Source: Udeniomyces pyricola
Lineage: Eukaryota; Basidiomycota; Tremellomycetes; Cystofilobasidiales; Mrakiaceae
Reading direction: 5' to 3'
DNA length: 64,000 nt
Assembly: GCA_039545295.1 (NCBI GenBank)
Contig: BCIK01000006.1
Span: forward strand, 434,001 to 498,000
This document shows, in pieces, positions 36,520 through 47,878 of the stretch (its first letter is position 1; the number at the start of each line of letters is the position of its first letter). The notes below the pieces were generated by a model. It was not told where the DNA came from. It saw only the letters and a program-made list of their open reading frames with translations, and made no database searches. Both the position numbers and the translations under genes were made by a program.

Positions 36520-38376
36520 TTAGGCCTCGAAGGTGAACGCAGCTCCGACCTTGTGTCCGGGCGAGCCAGCGACGGGGTTGTTGAGCCTCTGGGTGTCGAG
36601 GGCAAGACCGAACGAGGCCTTGACTCCGGGTCGGAGACCCTGGGTGTAGCCGAGGACGAGGAGACCAGCGTTGTTGATCTTGGCCTTGACGAACGACGAG
36701 GGGTCCAAGTAGGCCTTGGTTCCGACCTCGAGGTTCATGCCGGCGGACTTGGTGTCCCAGACGGCCTTACCTCCGGCCTCGATCTCTCCAGAGACTCGGT
36801 GGTAGTACGAGGCGGAGAAGCTGAGCAGAACAAGAAAGAAAAGAAAAAGCAAGAAAAAGCACAAAGGAAAAAAAAAGGTCAACTTATGTTCGCTCAGCAA
36901 AGACTTATCGTTATCCAGGGCAGCACGACACGAGAGAAACAAAGAACCAGAAACGCGTTGAACTTACATGGAGAGGTTTCCGAGGGCGTGGACGGTGGCA
37001 GCGTACTCGGGGGCGGTGTAGCCGACGGCACCAGCGTATCGGGAAACGGTGCCCGAGAGAGCATCGTAGGTGGCCTCAGCTCCGACAAGGAAACCGTCTC
37101 GGGAGATGACCGAGTCAGCGGTGAAGGAGGGACCCTGAACGAAAAGAAAGAGGGCGAGTGCATATGGGGCGAGAAGTCAGTGTTGCACACGCAAAGATGG
37201 AAGTATCTTCCAACTCCGAAGAAGGCCGACAAAAGAAGCGCCTGCGACCAACCTTGAAAAGGTCAACGGTGGCCCTGGCGTGAACTCCGGGGGTCTTGTA
37301 GATGGCTCCGACAACGGCACCCTTGGCGTTCTTGGCCGGGTTGAGGGTGGTGGTCAAGTCAAGCTTGAGGCCCTTGGCGAGCTGGTTCTCGAGCTCGACC
37401 TGGGTTCGGAGGAGGTTGGAGGTGTTCCAGACCTGATGAGGAAAAATATGCCAGGCGAGGATAGATATAGGATCAGCGGTCGAAGTCTTACGAAGATAAA
37501 GGATCGAGTGCTGCTTGTCTGTAATGTAGAAACATGGGCGAGCGAACCGTGCAGGACGTGGCACAGAGGACGCAATCGCGTGCGTGATGAAATGCAGGAC
37601 GAAGCAAAAGTGGACGGTGATGATATCACACCGTACTCCTTCCTCCCTTAGGCCGTTCTCTCGTCCCATCGCACGTGCGAGTAATGATGTCGAGGCGTCA
37701 TCGCGTCAGATCACATCAACCGATGAGGACATGTTGACTCGAGCATTGAGAACGCGTATGCAGAAAGGTAGGGTGTCGATCGAAGGGCAAGGAACAGAGG
37801 GCCAACGATAACGGGGGGCACGGCGAAAAGACAGGGCAAGAAAGGGTGATGATGGCCAGAGGCAATCAAATGTCCGACTGACCTGGGTAAGGGCGAGACC
37901 TCGCTTGAAGTCGACGTACTTGCCCTCGAGGTCACCGTTGATGGCGTTGGACTGGGAGTCCTTGACACCGGCAACTCGGAAGACGACACCGGAAGGAGCC
38001 TTGGTCTTGACCTCGAGCTGGGTGCCGATGAGAGGGTAGTCTCGAGAGAGGAGGTCCGAGGAGGACTTGCCAACATCCTGGATGAGGAAGGAGATTGAGA
38101 CGCGAAGGGGAGCATCGAGATGGGTATATGCCAGTCAGTTTGGGAAGAACGATGGAAGTGACAAGAGACATAGAAGACGAAAAGGCTAGCGAGCGAAGGA
38201 CAGAGCAGGAAGGGACGCGAGGGGATGACAAGAAGGGAGGAAGGGAGGCAGAAAGGAACAGAGAGAGAGAGAGAGAGAGAGGGAAGGGGAGGGGGGGGAG
38301 GGGGGTTTGGAACAAGATGAAAAGACAGAGAGCGAGCCAGACTCACTCGCCACGAAGGAGGAACGGTCTGCAACAT
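36520..38376 (-). CDS. POR1: Mitochondrial outer-membrane porin (VDAC)
   Basis: Beta-barrel channel for metabolites across the mitochondrial outer membrane. The first exon (38376-38347) encodes MLQTVPPSWR. The second begins DVGKSSSDLLSRDYPL at about 38078 and includes TQLEVKTKAPSGVVFRVAG and EGKYVDFKRGLALTQ. Later exons give WNTSNLLRTQVELENQLAKG, KTPGVHARATVDLFK, a segment for GPSFTADSVISRDGFLVGAE, and finally SASYYHRVSGEIEAGGKAVW to FGLALDTQRLNNPVAGSPGH and KVGAAFTFEA with TAA at 36520. Length is about 290 residues, normal for fungal porin. N-terminal helix, GLK-like beta motif and ending all fit. The short first exon is inferred from the conserved N-terminus. It is divergent from the next gene. 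Confidence 0.93.
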
Positions 38377-39262
38377 TGCTGGGGAAAGAGGGGGGACGAT
38401 TCGGTGGGGGACAAGGAGTGGTGTGAGCGAGGGAGACGTGGATGACAGTGGGTTGAGATGAGGACTGTGGAGACTGACTGGATATAGGAGGAGAGAAAGA
38501 GAGAGGGGAGGAGGGTTGAGGTTGGTTGAGGGAAAGAGAGTGAGGGAGTGGGAGAGTGGGAAAGTGCGAGAGAGCCAAACCACGCGCACACACGGCTCAG
38601 CGCGCCAGCAGCAGCAGCAGCAGCTGTTGGGCATTCGCCTAGTAAGATTAAAGGCTCCTCTTTAATAATGCTCTTTGCTCTTTGCTCCTCCCAACTCCTC
38701 ATCTCATATCAATCATTATGTCCGCGCTTTCCACGTCTCATCGATCGACCGACGACATCGACATCATCATCGACATCATCATCCCATCCATCCATCATGT
38801 TCATGCTCATACCTAGTCAACACGATCAACCCCCCTCCTAACATCACGAACCAGCACACAGACGTCAGATCGTCAGACTCCAATGATCTGTTTGCGTTGA
38901 CGGAGATGGCAAGAATTCCAATGCGATTTGATTCATCGCGATCAAAGACGGGTCGGAACAAATCGATCGGAACGACGAGACACTTCCTTCTTCCGTCGTT
39001 TTCTTCAACCTTTTCTTCCTCTTGCTCTCCACCAGCTTCTCGTTTTAAACNCCCCCCCCCCCTTCCNCCCCCATCTTGACCTTTGACTCCTAGTCATCGT
39101 CCAATCATTCTTTGGCTTCACTCTTCACTCTCCACTCTTATTTCCCGAAATCATCTCCACCGAGTTCGCATCGATAACATTCGTTCCCACCCACCACATC
39201 AAAGTCGACGCACCCGCAGGCCGCTCTCTCTTTCTCTCGCCGATCCCCTTCACGTCCACACC
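38377..39262. promoter_or_regulatory. Divergent promoter region with N positions
   Basis: Region upstream of porin and of the small unknown gene. It contains A/G-rich sequence, a (CAG)n run near 38609-38623, a CATCATCATCGA patch near 38760, and single N bases at 39051 and 39067 inside a C run. No gene is supported. Confidence 0.5.
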
Positions 39263-40804
39263 ATGATCACGTCTCCCAAGTCAATGCCAGCTCCCTCGGA
39301 GGCCTCGCTCTCAGCTCTTCACGAATTCACCTCGTACGTTTGATTTCTCCCTCATATATCCGCTCGTCATCATATCCGCGATGGGAGGACTCCTCACGCT
39401 CATCGCCTTGAGCGGCGGTTGTTCTTTCTCCCGTCGCCCTTTCAATCCCCTGGTCTTTCTCCTACCCCCGCGCTTTGCCGCCCCCACATTTGCGACTGAC
39501 TTTCTCCTTCTTCCTTGCTTTAGCGCCATCGACTCGTCGCTCATCCATCATGGCAAAGTTGAGCTCGTGTGTGATGTACCCGTTTGGTCGCCACTTTGGG
39601 ATGGTAAGTCGTCGATTGCAGCCTCGTCATCCTCGCCATCGACCCCGTGACCATTCCCCCCTTGCCTCCTTTTCCGGTCCCTCGGCCGTCCTCCGTTCCG
39701 GTCTAGTCCGGCCCGCTGCCAACCGCCCTCCTCCTCCCCCCCTCCCNCCCCCCCCCCTTCTTCTTTGCGCTGACTTTTGCATCCTCCTGTGTTTCTGATC
39801 CCAGACATGGCATCTTGCTCTGACCTTCGAGCCCGTGCGCTTGCCATCTTGCATGCACTGATGGACGACCTTGAGAGGCAAGGGGTTAGTATTCTTAATC
39901 ATTCAGGCTGCTCATTTATCGACCTCTCTCGATCCCTTCTTCCCTTGGCTGTCCTCCGACTTTGTCTGACTTGAGTTTCCGTGGTCCGTGCGCCGCATGC
40001 TCCCTGCAATCTCCACCTCGTTGCTTCCTTCACTTTATATATGCTCTCCTCTAGCTTGAGACTTCGTACAAACTTCGTCCCACTTCGACCAACAACTTTA
40101 GCTCCATCCACCTCTCTTCCCCTACCAAATCCGCACCAACTTCAAGCGGCAGTGGCGAGAGTCCAATATCCCCCAAGCGACGTAATTCGGACGCTCAGAT
40201 TATGCAGGAAATTGCGAGAAAGTCGTGGGATGACCCTCGGTGCGTTGTCGTCTTTTTGCATTTTTCAGACGACCATAGACGTGCGTATATGATGGTAGTA
40301 CCCTTCGACTTATTCATCATGCATCACACTCTTCTCTTCCCTTCCTTCTTTCCAGAGAACCTCATACGTTCGTCTTACCTCGTCTCGAAGGACAGAGCTC
40401 GCCCTTCCTTGTCCTTGCTTAGTCTAGTGCTTCGGGCCCATGATGTGGGGGATTATTAGTTTTTGCTCTGTTTCATCTCATTCTTGCTTCTTTTACTCTA
40501 CTCTCTTTCTCTGATTGCTTTCCTTCTTTTCAGCATTTCCCAATAATCTACATCTCTTATTTTCTTTATCATTTTAGCATGACACCAGATCCATCTTCGC
40601 TCATTTTGCTCCTTTCTGTACCAGCATGTCGTCACCGCGCCTTCTCATATTCCTCCCGGCCACCCGCATTCATTCTTGCTCATCTTGCCTCAGCCCTGGA
40701 TTCATTCCTTTTTCCCAGTTACCCTTGTTTTTTTTCGTTTTTTTTTTTTTTTTCGGCAGGGTGCCTTTGTCGGATGGCTGAAATCCGACTCTCTTGTGCT
40801 CTGA
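39263..40804 (+). CDS. Small hypothetical protein
   Basis: I do not recognise this protein. Exons are inferred from splice sites and phase: 39263-39333 (MITSPKSMPAPSEASLSALH and on), about 39523-39601 (AIDSSLIHHGKVELVCDVPV, then WSPLWD), about 39805-39885 (MASCSDLRARALAILHALMD, then DLERQG), about 40054-40239 (LETSYKLRPTSTNNF, Ser-rich, then RRNSDAQIMQEIARKSWDDP), one more uncertain exon near 40580-40720, and a last exon GAFVGWLKSDSLVL with TGA at 40802. The predicted product is about 200-250 residues, with one ordered alpha/beta start and a Ser-rich middle. Consistent phases and strong GTAAG/GTACG-type donors support a real gene. An N lies at 39747 inside an intron. Confidence 0.5.
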
Positions 40805-41094
40805 ATATCTTATCTCAGTCTCTTGTGCTAGTGGATTTCCGGTCATGTTGCGTCGTGCCTTTTTACCTCTGATTGGCGAGTCGCTTTGAAAAGACTCAAA
40901 CAATCATCAATGACGTGTACGCGGCCTGTCGCCGGTTGCTGTTGATCTGCTCGAGTGCTGATTCATCTCAATCAGTCTCGATCAGTTTCAAACCACTCGA
41001 CACGACTCTCCTTCGGTCCTCGCGCTAGCTTCTCCCAAAGTTTCGCCCCAAATCACAACAACGTGCTCCAACGTCGACTCTGGTCTCATCGATC

Positions 41095-43639
41095 ATGCCC
41101 TCAACACTTTCGTCGCCCCTCGTCGGCACTCTTCAAGCCCTCGCCCAGTCGCCTCACCTCACACCTCAGCTCTCCTCGGCCCTGGTCGCGGCAATTCAAC
41201 CTTACACACAATCCTCTCTGCCCGATTCGATCGATGACCCTATGGCTAACGGAGACAGCCTGCGTAGAGTCCTCGGCGAAATTGAAAACGTATTATCACA
41301 GCAACAGGGAAAGGAACGCGAGCTTGGGACACTTCAGGAGCTCAGGATCAAGGTTGGGGAGGAACTGAAGGAGATTGAAGATGGCGTTCTAGCTGGGATA
41401 AATCAGGACGCAACTCCCCATCAGGTTCGGATAAGATTTCACACCCCTTTTGCTGATATATATGCGCTGAGAATTGAGGAGTCATATGCTTACACTACAA
41501 CTGTCTTCCGACCGTGGGAACATAGATTGAGATCGAATCAAACATTTCCCTTCCTCCATCAAGTGCTGCTGCTCTGGATCCTAGTGCCTCAGCTTCTGTC
41601 TCTTTGGACGACTCGACTGTGCCTCAACCGACACCATCCATCGCACCCGAGCCCAAATCGTCTATCCCGCCTCAGCTTCTGCCCATGATCCTCTCATCTC
41701 TCGGAACCAACCCGCTGCCGTCATCTGCCCAGTCAACCAATGCTACACGAGCTCTCTCCAATGCAACCCTCTTGACCACTCTTGCTCTTCAACCGACACT
41801 TGTCCTACCACCCGGTAAAACATTGGGCTCAATTCTATCACAACCTTCGAGTCAAGCAAACTCGTCAGATCCAGAGGAACAAGAACGGGAACGGAAGCGA
41901 AAACGGCTCTCTGATGCTTCTTCCCCCAGCGCTGCCACCTCTACGGCTCCTCCATCTTCACAGCCAGCCTCTCAGCAAGAGATGCTCGAGCAACGTATCT
42001 CCAAGATGATGAAGCTAGCCTTCTGGGACGACGCACGTGACCGGCTTCTTTCGTCGTCGTCAGCCGTTTCGACAACCCGTTTGGTAGCGTTAAGAGCGGA
42101 CCTTGCTAGGGCTTGCTCGGGCTTGCTGGGTCCTCAGCAGATTAACCACTTGATTCCCAGTGTGCCAGGAGGAGGTGCGGACATTAGTGATGGGTTCGAT
42201 GTCACAGGCTTCGCAAACGGCTTGATGGATCTGGTAAGTCCTATACATGCACACTTGGAGGAGTGAATGAGCTGAGGCCGCTGACTGATTTCGTCTGGTC
42301 CAAATCTTCCTTCTTGCTTTCAGCTCTCCGCACTCAAAGCCAAAGCGGCACCAGTTCGAGACGGCATGATCGACGGCCTCTCTAGGACGGTCGTCTCTGT
42401 ACTATCTTCCTTGTCGACCGGTGCAGGGGCGAACAAAAAGGAGGCGACGCAGATGCTATTACAAGTCGTGCAGGGCATACTCGACCTGACCGAGATCATG
42501 AAGGTACGAGTGCGAGAAGAGAGATAAGGTTATCATTATATCGCTTGAGCCATCACTTTTGGGCAATAAGCTAATCCAGCGCTTTGACTGCGCTTTCATC
42601 TATGTTGTAGGCCGACCTCAAAGCGTATGCCCTCAACTCCATACCGCCTTCGGCTCTTCCTTCGCTTGTCCGAACCCTTGCGCAATCTGTCGAACGCGAT
42701 ACGCTTCTCTCGTCTCCGTTTGGACCGTTGGCCTCGCTCCGGCGCTCGTTTAGCTCTTGGCGGGATACACACTCTCCTTCGATAGCTAGTCAACAGCAAC
42801 AACCGTTGTCCGCGCTCAATCCATCTACCACGCCATCTCTACCATGGCAAGCGAGTCTGATCCATGCATTGTTTTCCCCTAACGCTATTGCCCTCCCCTC
42901 GTCATCTTCTTCATCCAACACATCCTCTACCAACGTTCTTCCAGCAATCATCATTCCCATCTCCTCAATCCTCTTCCAAATCCAAAATTATCTCCAAGTT
43001 CTCATCATCACCGCAGCGCTTTTGCTGCTTATCCCAAAACCTCTACCCATCACCCAGTCATCGCCTTTGCCTTTGCCTCTTCCTCCTCCTGCTTCTTCTT
43101 CTTCTTCTGATCCTCCAACGACGGCGGCCAAGATCCTCTCTCTCTTGCGATCCGAACTTGATCCTGCGTCGAACGATTCGACTCCGTCGTCTTTTGAGCA
43201 TACCAACATCTCAGATCTCAATCTTATCCTCCTCGCTTCTTTCGCTTCGCCTTCTCCAGCTGGAGCTGACGAGGTCTCATCGGCTGCAGTGCCCCCAAAT
43301 TCCCTCGAAGGGAGCATTCGCAAGATTCTCGATACGAAAGATCCCGTTTGGAAGTTGCTGGCGAGTCGGCTGGAGAAGGCATTGACGGACGCAGTAGGAA
43401 GCTCGAGAAGATTAGCTGGAGGAGGCGTCGTACCCATGACGATGCAGACCGGAGCTGGATCAGCTGCTACAGGTTCGGGTGCTCGTCTGAGAAGCAAGCG
43501 GGTTGTTCACGTGCAAGGGTTTGAAGCACCGGAACTGACAGAGGCGGTAGGAGAAGTGTTGGAGAGTTTGGAAGGTATATCGGGTTGGGTAGAAGAGGTC
43601 TGGGGAGATGTTGTACACGATGGTCCGGCGACGTACTGA
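41095..43639 (+). CDS. TCP11-domain protein (Sok1-like)
   Basis: Member of the T-complex 11 family; in budding yeast the relative Sok1 is a suppressor in the cAMP/PKA pathway. The protein starts MPSTLSSPLVGTLQALAQ. Its N-terminal part has a coiled segment (ENVLSQQQGKERELGTLQEL) and a Ser/Pro-rich linker. The TCP11 core then follows: LEQRISKMMKLAFWDDARDR, a short gap, RLVALRADLARACSGLLG, after an intron LSALKAKAAPVRDGMIDGLS, then LLQVVQGILDLTEIMKADLK and AYALNSIPPSALPSLVRTLA. These match the family pattern of an AFWD block, a CAP(M/V)RDE block and an LDLMKLD block. The C-terminal part is Ser-rich and ends WVEEVWGDVVHDGPATY. Four or five exons, with introns near 41405-41550, 42235-42322 and 42504-42609. 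Molecular function of the domain is not established. Confidence 0.78.
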
Positions 43640-44242
43640 GAGTGACGTTCGCACGCCGAAGGTTCACAGGTTCGAACCTGAGGTGGTTTGATAGATGCAT
43701 GACGAGCGTTAATGTACTTATGTTTTTGTTTACCCCAGTGGCTGTGTTGGGCCGGGGACTGTGAGACACGATGGCCGGCGAGAGGGCTAGAGTATAAAGC
43801 GTCGTGGTAGAACAAGAAGAAGTTCGCCACGCGAAAAAAAAAAAAAAAAANANNNNAAANAACAGTAAGGGTCAGAGCTTGTCAGAATTAGCTACATAGT
43901 CAAAGCTACTAGTCAGAGCCGTAGCGCATAGCGAGCCGCAATGCGCATGTCCAGCTGGCGCCCAGCATATTGATCATGCGCACTGCAGCATGCATGTGCG
44001 TTGGGGCAAGTTGGAGCGGCCAGGCTGGCCAGGGCCGGGGCGGCGTTTCTTCTCATGCGGATTTGACCGTCAAGGCTGGCGCTCTTTATATGATCGAGCC
44101 GCCAAGAAGCAAGATCTTTTGTTGCGTGTCGCAACGTTACGTTTCGACAGCAGTACTGTTTCCCGCATCTTACAATACGTACTCCCACCATCATCACCCA
44201 CTCCCATCTTTTTTTTCCCACCCTCTCGCTCATCCCTTACCG
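43640..44242 (+). other. Intergenic region with assembly ambiguity
   Basis: Spacer between the TCP11 gene and the cation transporter. It contains a palindrome CAGGTTCGAACCTG near 43668, an A16 run followed by scattered N bases at 43851-43860, and then the promoter and leader of the transporter. No gene is supported. Confidence 0.5.
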
Positions 44243-46716
44243 ATGTCCGCAAAACCCACCCCAACCATCGAGCTATCTGCTCTCAACATTGAGGAAGCCA
44301 CCATGAGTTCGACTTCCGCAACCCCACTCGATCCTCTCCAGCTTCGAACGAAGCTCATCGGGGAAGAGGGCGTCCAGGCCGTTAGGAACCGCAAGTCACC
44401 CGCTGGTCTTTTCGGCAAGTTCAAAGCTCGTGGAAGAAGGGAGAAAGTCGCCGAATTTTATGAAGGCCAAGATGAGGTAAGTGGTATCACTCTGTCAGAT
44501 ACATGTGTAGAGGTCGTAAGGGCTAGGGGAAAGAAGGAAAGGGGAGAGGAGGGGAAAGGAAATGAATGAGGCTGTGCGCATGCTGGGAAGGCAAGTCATA
44601 TCATACGTATAGGTAGAGCATAGATAACTGATCAATTGTGAACGCTTCGGCTGGGGAAACATCTGATAGCACATTGAAAACCTGCTCAAATCGATTGATC
44701 AGGTCAGTTCTCTCTTTTACTACTGGAAGAAAGGAGGAAAGAAGGCCGGCCCTACACCTTTGGGCATGGCTTAATTCACCTCTATATATATATATATCCA
44801 TTGTCTATGGTGTGCTTGTGCCTTACCCCTCTCGTCTTTCGTACTTGTACATCTTCTGCTTGTCGTCTGTCGTGTGCGGATGGTTGCTTGTTCTGTTTTC
44901 TGCACGTTGGCCTACAGCACGCTGCACAAGCCGCCGATGACGTCGCCGATAACGCCCTCAAGGTCAAGATTGCTATCCACGCCTCCTTCGCGGCCAACTG
45001 CATCTTGGCCATCCTTCAGTTGTACGGAGCTGCATCGTCTGCATCGGTTCGTCAATATTCCTTGTTGGATCCATCAACCGTTATGTGCATGACTTCAGTC
45101 GAATCGAAAGAAAACTCACGAAACGAATAAAAAAACAAAAAAAAAACCCATATGCTTTCGCTTCCAGCTCTCACTCATCGCGACCTGCGCAGATTCCGTC
45201 TTTGATCCCTTCAGCGTTCGTATGCTAAACTCGTTGCCTCGATCGCATTCACGAGAGTGGTCTCAGTATTGCGTACTCATCATTCTTTTGCTCGTTTGCT
45301 GAATTTGCCTCGCTGCAGAACCTGATCTTGAACAAACTTCACAGCAAAGGCAAGACGGCCGATCCGACCAAGTGGCCCCAAGGAGGAGCCAAGTGAGATT
45401 TGTTTGCCTTTGCCCCCCCCCCCCCGATGGCCTACTCCGAAGATTTCTTGCTGATATGACTCTGCTTCTGATTTTGTTCATTCCCTTCTCGGAATAGGTT
45501 TGAGACCATCGGGAACATTGTGTACGGAGCCTTCATGTGGGCCGTCAATTTGGTGCGTCGTGATTCTGCTATACCATAGTCCATCCCACTTGTAAACCCG
45601 TACTGATTGCCTGAGTTACTGCAGGTTATCATTGTCGAATCCATCCGTGGTCTCGCCTCTCACGATCCAAGCGAGGACGATGGCAAACTCCACATCCCGT
45701 CTCTGATTGCCGTTGGAATCGCCTTTGGTACGTACTGTTCTGTCGCGTCAAGCTATTCGCTCCGTCCTGATAGGCTGACTGTAGTTCTGTTGGGCTCTTA
45801 AATTAGCCACCAAATTTGCTCTCTTCCTATATTGTTACACCATTCGGTCGTCCTCGTCTCAGGTCCAGGTCCTTTGGGAGGATCACCGAAACGAGTATGC
45901 ACAATCCCTCCTTGCTGCGTTTCGTTTCTGCGGTCAGATAGTCATGATTGTCATCTCCATCTCTATGTGAATCTAAGTCAGCTTACTTCCTTCCGAACCT
46001 CTTAGTCTTTTCATTAACGGGTTAGGAATTACGACCTCTGCTTTGGGATCCAAGGTTGTCTGGTGGCTCGACCCGGGAGGAGCTGTACGCTCTTTCATTC
46101 TATCTCTTGGTGCTTCTCCTTCCGATACTGAGCTTAGCTCACTCTGCCCTCTCTTTCTTTGACTGGTATCAGATCTTGATCGCTACTCTTGTTGCCGGCC
46201 TTTGGACGCGAACGATCCGCAGCCAGTTCTTACTTTTGGCTGGTATGAGCGCCGGACCTGAATATCAGCAACTTGTCATCTACAAGGCTATGACGTTCTC
46301 TCCCCTCATCACTGCGATTGACTCTTGCAGGGTGAGTTGAACAGAGACAAATGTGGTCTTATCAAGCTCGAACCACGCCTGATCGTACCTTCCTCTTGCT
46401 TGGCCTTCCATCCTCATCTTACAACCCTTTCGAACGATATGTTAGGTCTATCACTCCGGTCCGGAATACGTCGTGGAGCTCGACATTGTCATGCCACCTG
46501 AGACGTGAGTCGCGTTCTTCCTCGTCGCATCTCTTCCAACTCCTCGCACCTGACATTTACTTCTGTATCCATTCCCTTTTTAGTCCTCTCTGGCAAGCCC
46601 ACGATGTCTCGCAAGACCTTCAGGACGCCCTCGAGCGATTGCCAGAGGTCGATCGGGCATTTGTTCACGTTGACCACAACGTCTCGCATGCCATTGAGCA
46701 TCGCAAAGAGCGATAG
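44243..46716 (+). CDS. Cation diffusion facilitator, Mn-type
   Basis: Membrane metal/proton antiporter of the CDF family. Exon 1 (44243-44476) gives a hydrophilic N-terminus with KSPAGLFGKFKARGRREKVA and EFYEGQDE. A 33-nt exon adds HIENLLKSIDQ. Helices then follow: KIAIHASFAANCILAILQLY, SLIATCADSVFDPFSN, FMWAVNLVIIVESIRGLASH, ATKFALFLYCYTIRS, EDHRNDLFINGLGIT and ILIATLVAGLWTRTI. The two metal-site motifs are DSVFD and DHRND, i.e. DxxxD in both, the signature of the Mn-transporting branch rather than the HxxxD of Zn transporters. The cytosolic tail contains CRVYHSGPEYVVELDIVMPP and ends AIEHRKER. Localisation (Golgi, vacuole or mitochondria) cannot be read. The Met at 44305 is an alternative start. 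Confidence 0.87.
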
Positions 46717-47878
46717 ATCAACTGAACCCTCTCATTAGCACGATTGATAATGTCTGTCGTATCGTCAAGCGCATCACTTTACTTTGCTCGTTTTTATTTT
46801 TAATTTTTCTTTTGTAATTCGCTGCCCTCGGAAATCTTGTTCCCTTGTCGGTCGGATTGTTATTGGCATGTAGCCGCGGCTCCGAGTCTTTTGTCCTTTT
46901 GACTCTCTTTCTCTTCGCTTTATTTTTGCTCTCACCTATCGATCGCGCCTCGCCGCGTTGGTTAGCTTTTCCAATGACGATGAAGTACTGTACCTGAACG
47001 TAACAAGTAGATGTTTGTTGAGACGTTGAGACGTTGAGACGGTGAGACCGTTAAGATTGAGATTGAAAGGAAGGAATATGAATTTCCTACGTCATACTCC
47101 AATTCCTTCTGGCGGCCGCCGCTCTGGCGCATCGGAGATTGCCGGAATCTGCCGACGACGGTTATCGGTTTCCGGTCTGCTCTCGTCTTCCACAAGGAGA
47201 TGTTCTCTTGGCGGACAAGAAGACTTACGTCGGCTCAGTGCTGCACAATCTGCATCGACTGATGCATGACGGCTATGATCGATTGAGCATAGGGGTGAAA
47301 GGTCGTTCATACAGGCTGCACAGGGGAATGGGCCACAAAGGTCGAGGTGGTCTGCAGCAGATCATGGTCAAGTAATCACGAGCAAAGCTGGAGTCAATCA
47401 GCCGGCGCAGCGGTCAAGCCATAGCCAAGACGCGGGACTCCGCTTTTCCGATGCCTCGATACATTCATGCGGAATGGATATGGCCGCAGTATCGCACTGT
47501 GCACTGTAGCCCACCGAAAGTTTGGTCGCACGACCAACACGACGCCTCTAATGAGAGATTCTCCTCCGACCCGCATTCCAATCTACGACGTTCTCCCTAT
47601 TCGGTTGCTCCTTGGACTCGACGCATAGCCTTCTATATATCGTCAACCCAACCAACCAGGCATCTTCTTCTCTTGCCTGTGACCCTCCCTTCCCCCCTGA
47701 GCCCACGGTCGTCCACCTCCGCTTTTCCCCATATCTCCACTCACCAGTCACCATCCCCTTTCTTTCGCGCGGCTACGAACCGTCGCCTACCAGACCTTGC
47801 GATCCTCTCACCGTCAATCTTCCCTTCCCTTCCCTCTTTGCTGCATTGCATTCACCATTGCCACTCTGCTCATTCACC
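46717..47878 (+). other. Intergenic region
   Basis: About 1.16 kb upstream of the Stealth-type gene. It contains an 8-bp tandem repeat at 47017-47048 and a C/T-rich leader from about 47640. The open frame at 47139-47375 has no recognisable product. The promoter of the Stealth gene should lie here. Confidence 0.5.
47017..47048 (+). repeat. 8-bp tandem repeat GTTGAGAC, four copies
   Basis: Three exact copies are followed by one with a single change (GGTGAGAC). Confidence 0.85.

Noticed and set aside
43664..43690. tRNA-like B box (GGTTCGAACC)
   Set aside because: It is a simple palindrome. No A box, acceptor stem or anticodon arm can be placed on either strand, and the upstream part overlaps a CDS end.
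47139..47375. 78-codon frame upstream of the Stealth gene
   Set aside because: No homology, no splice context and no partner exons. It looks like chance.
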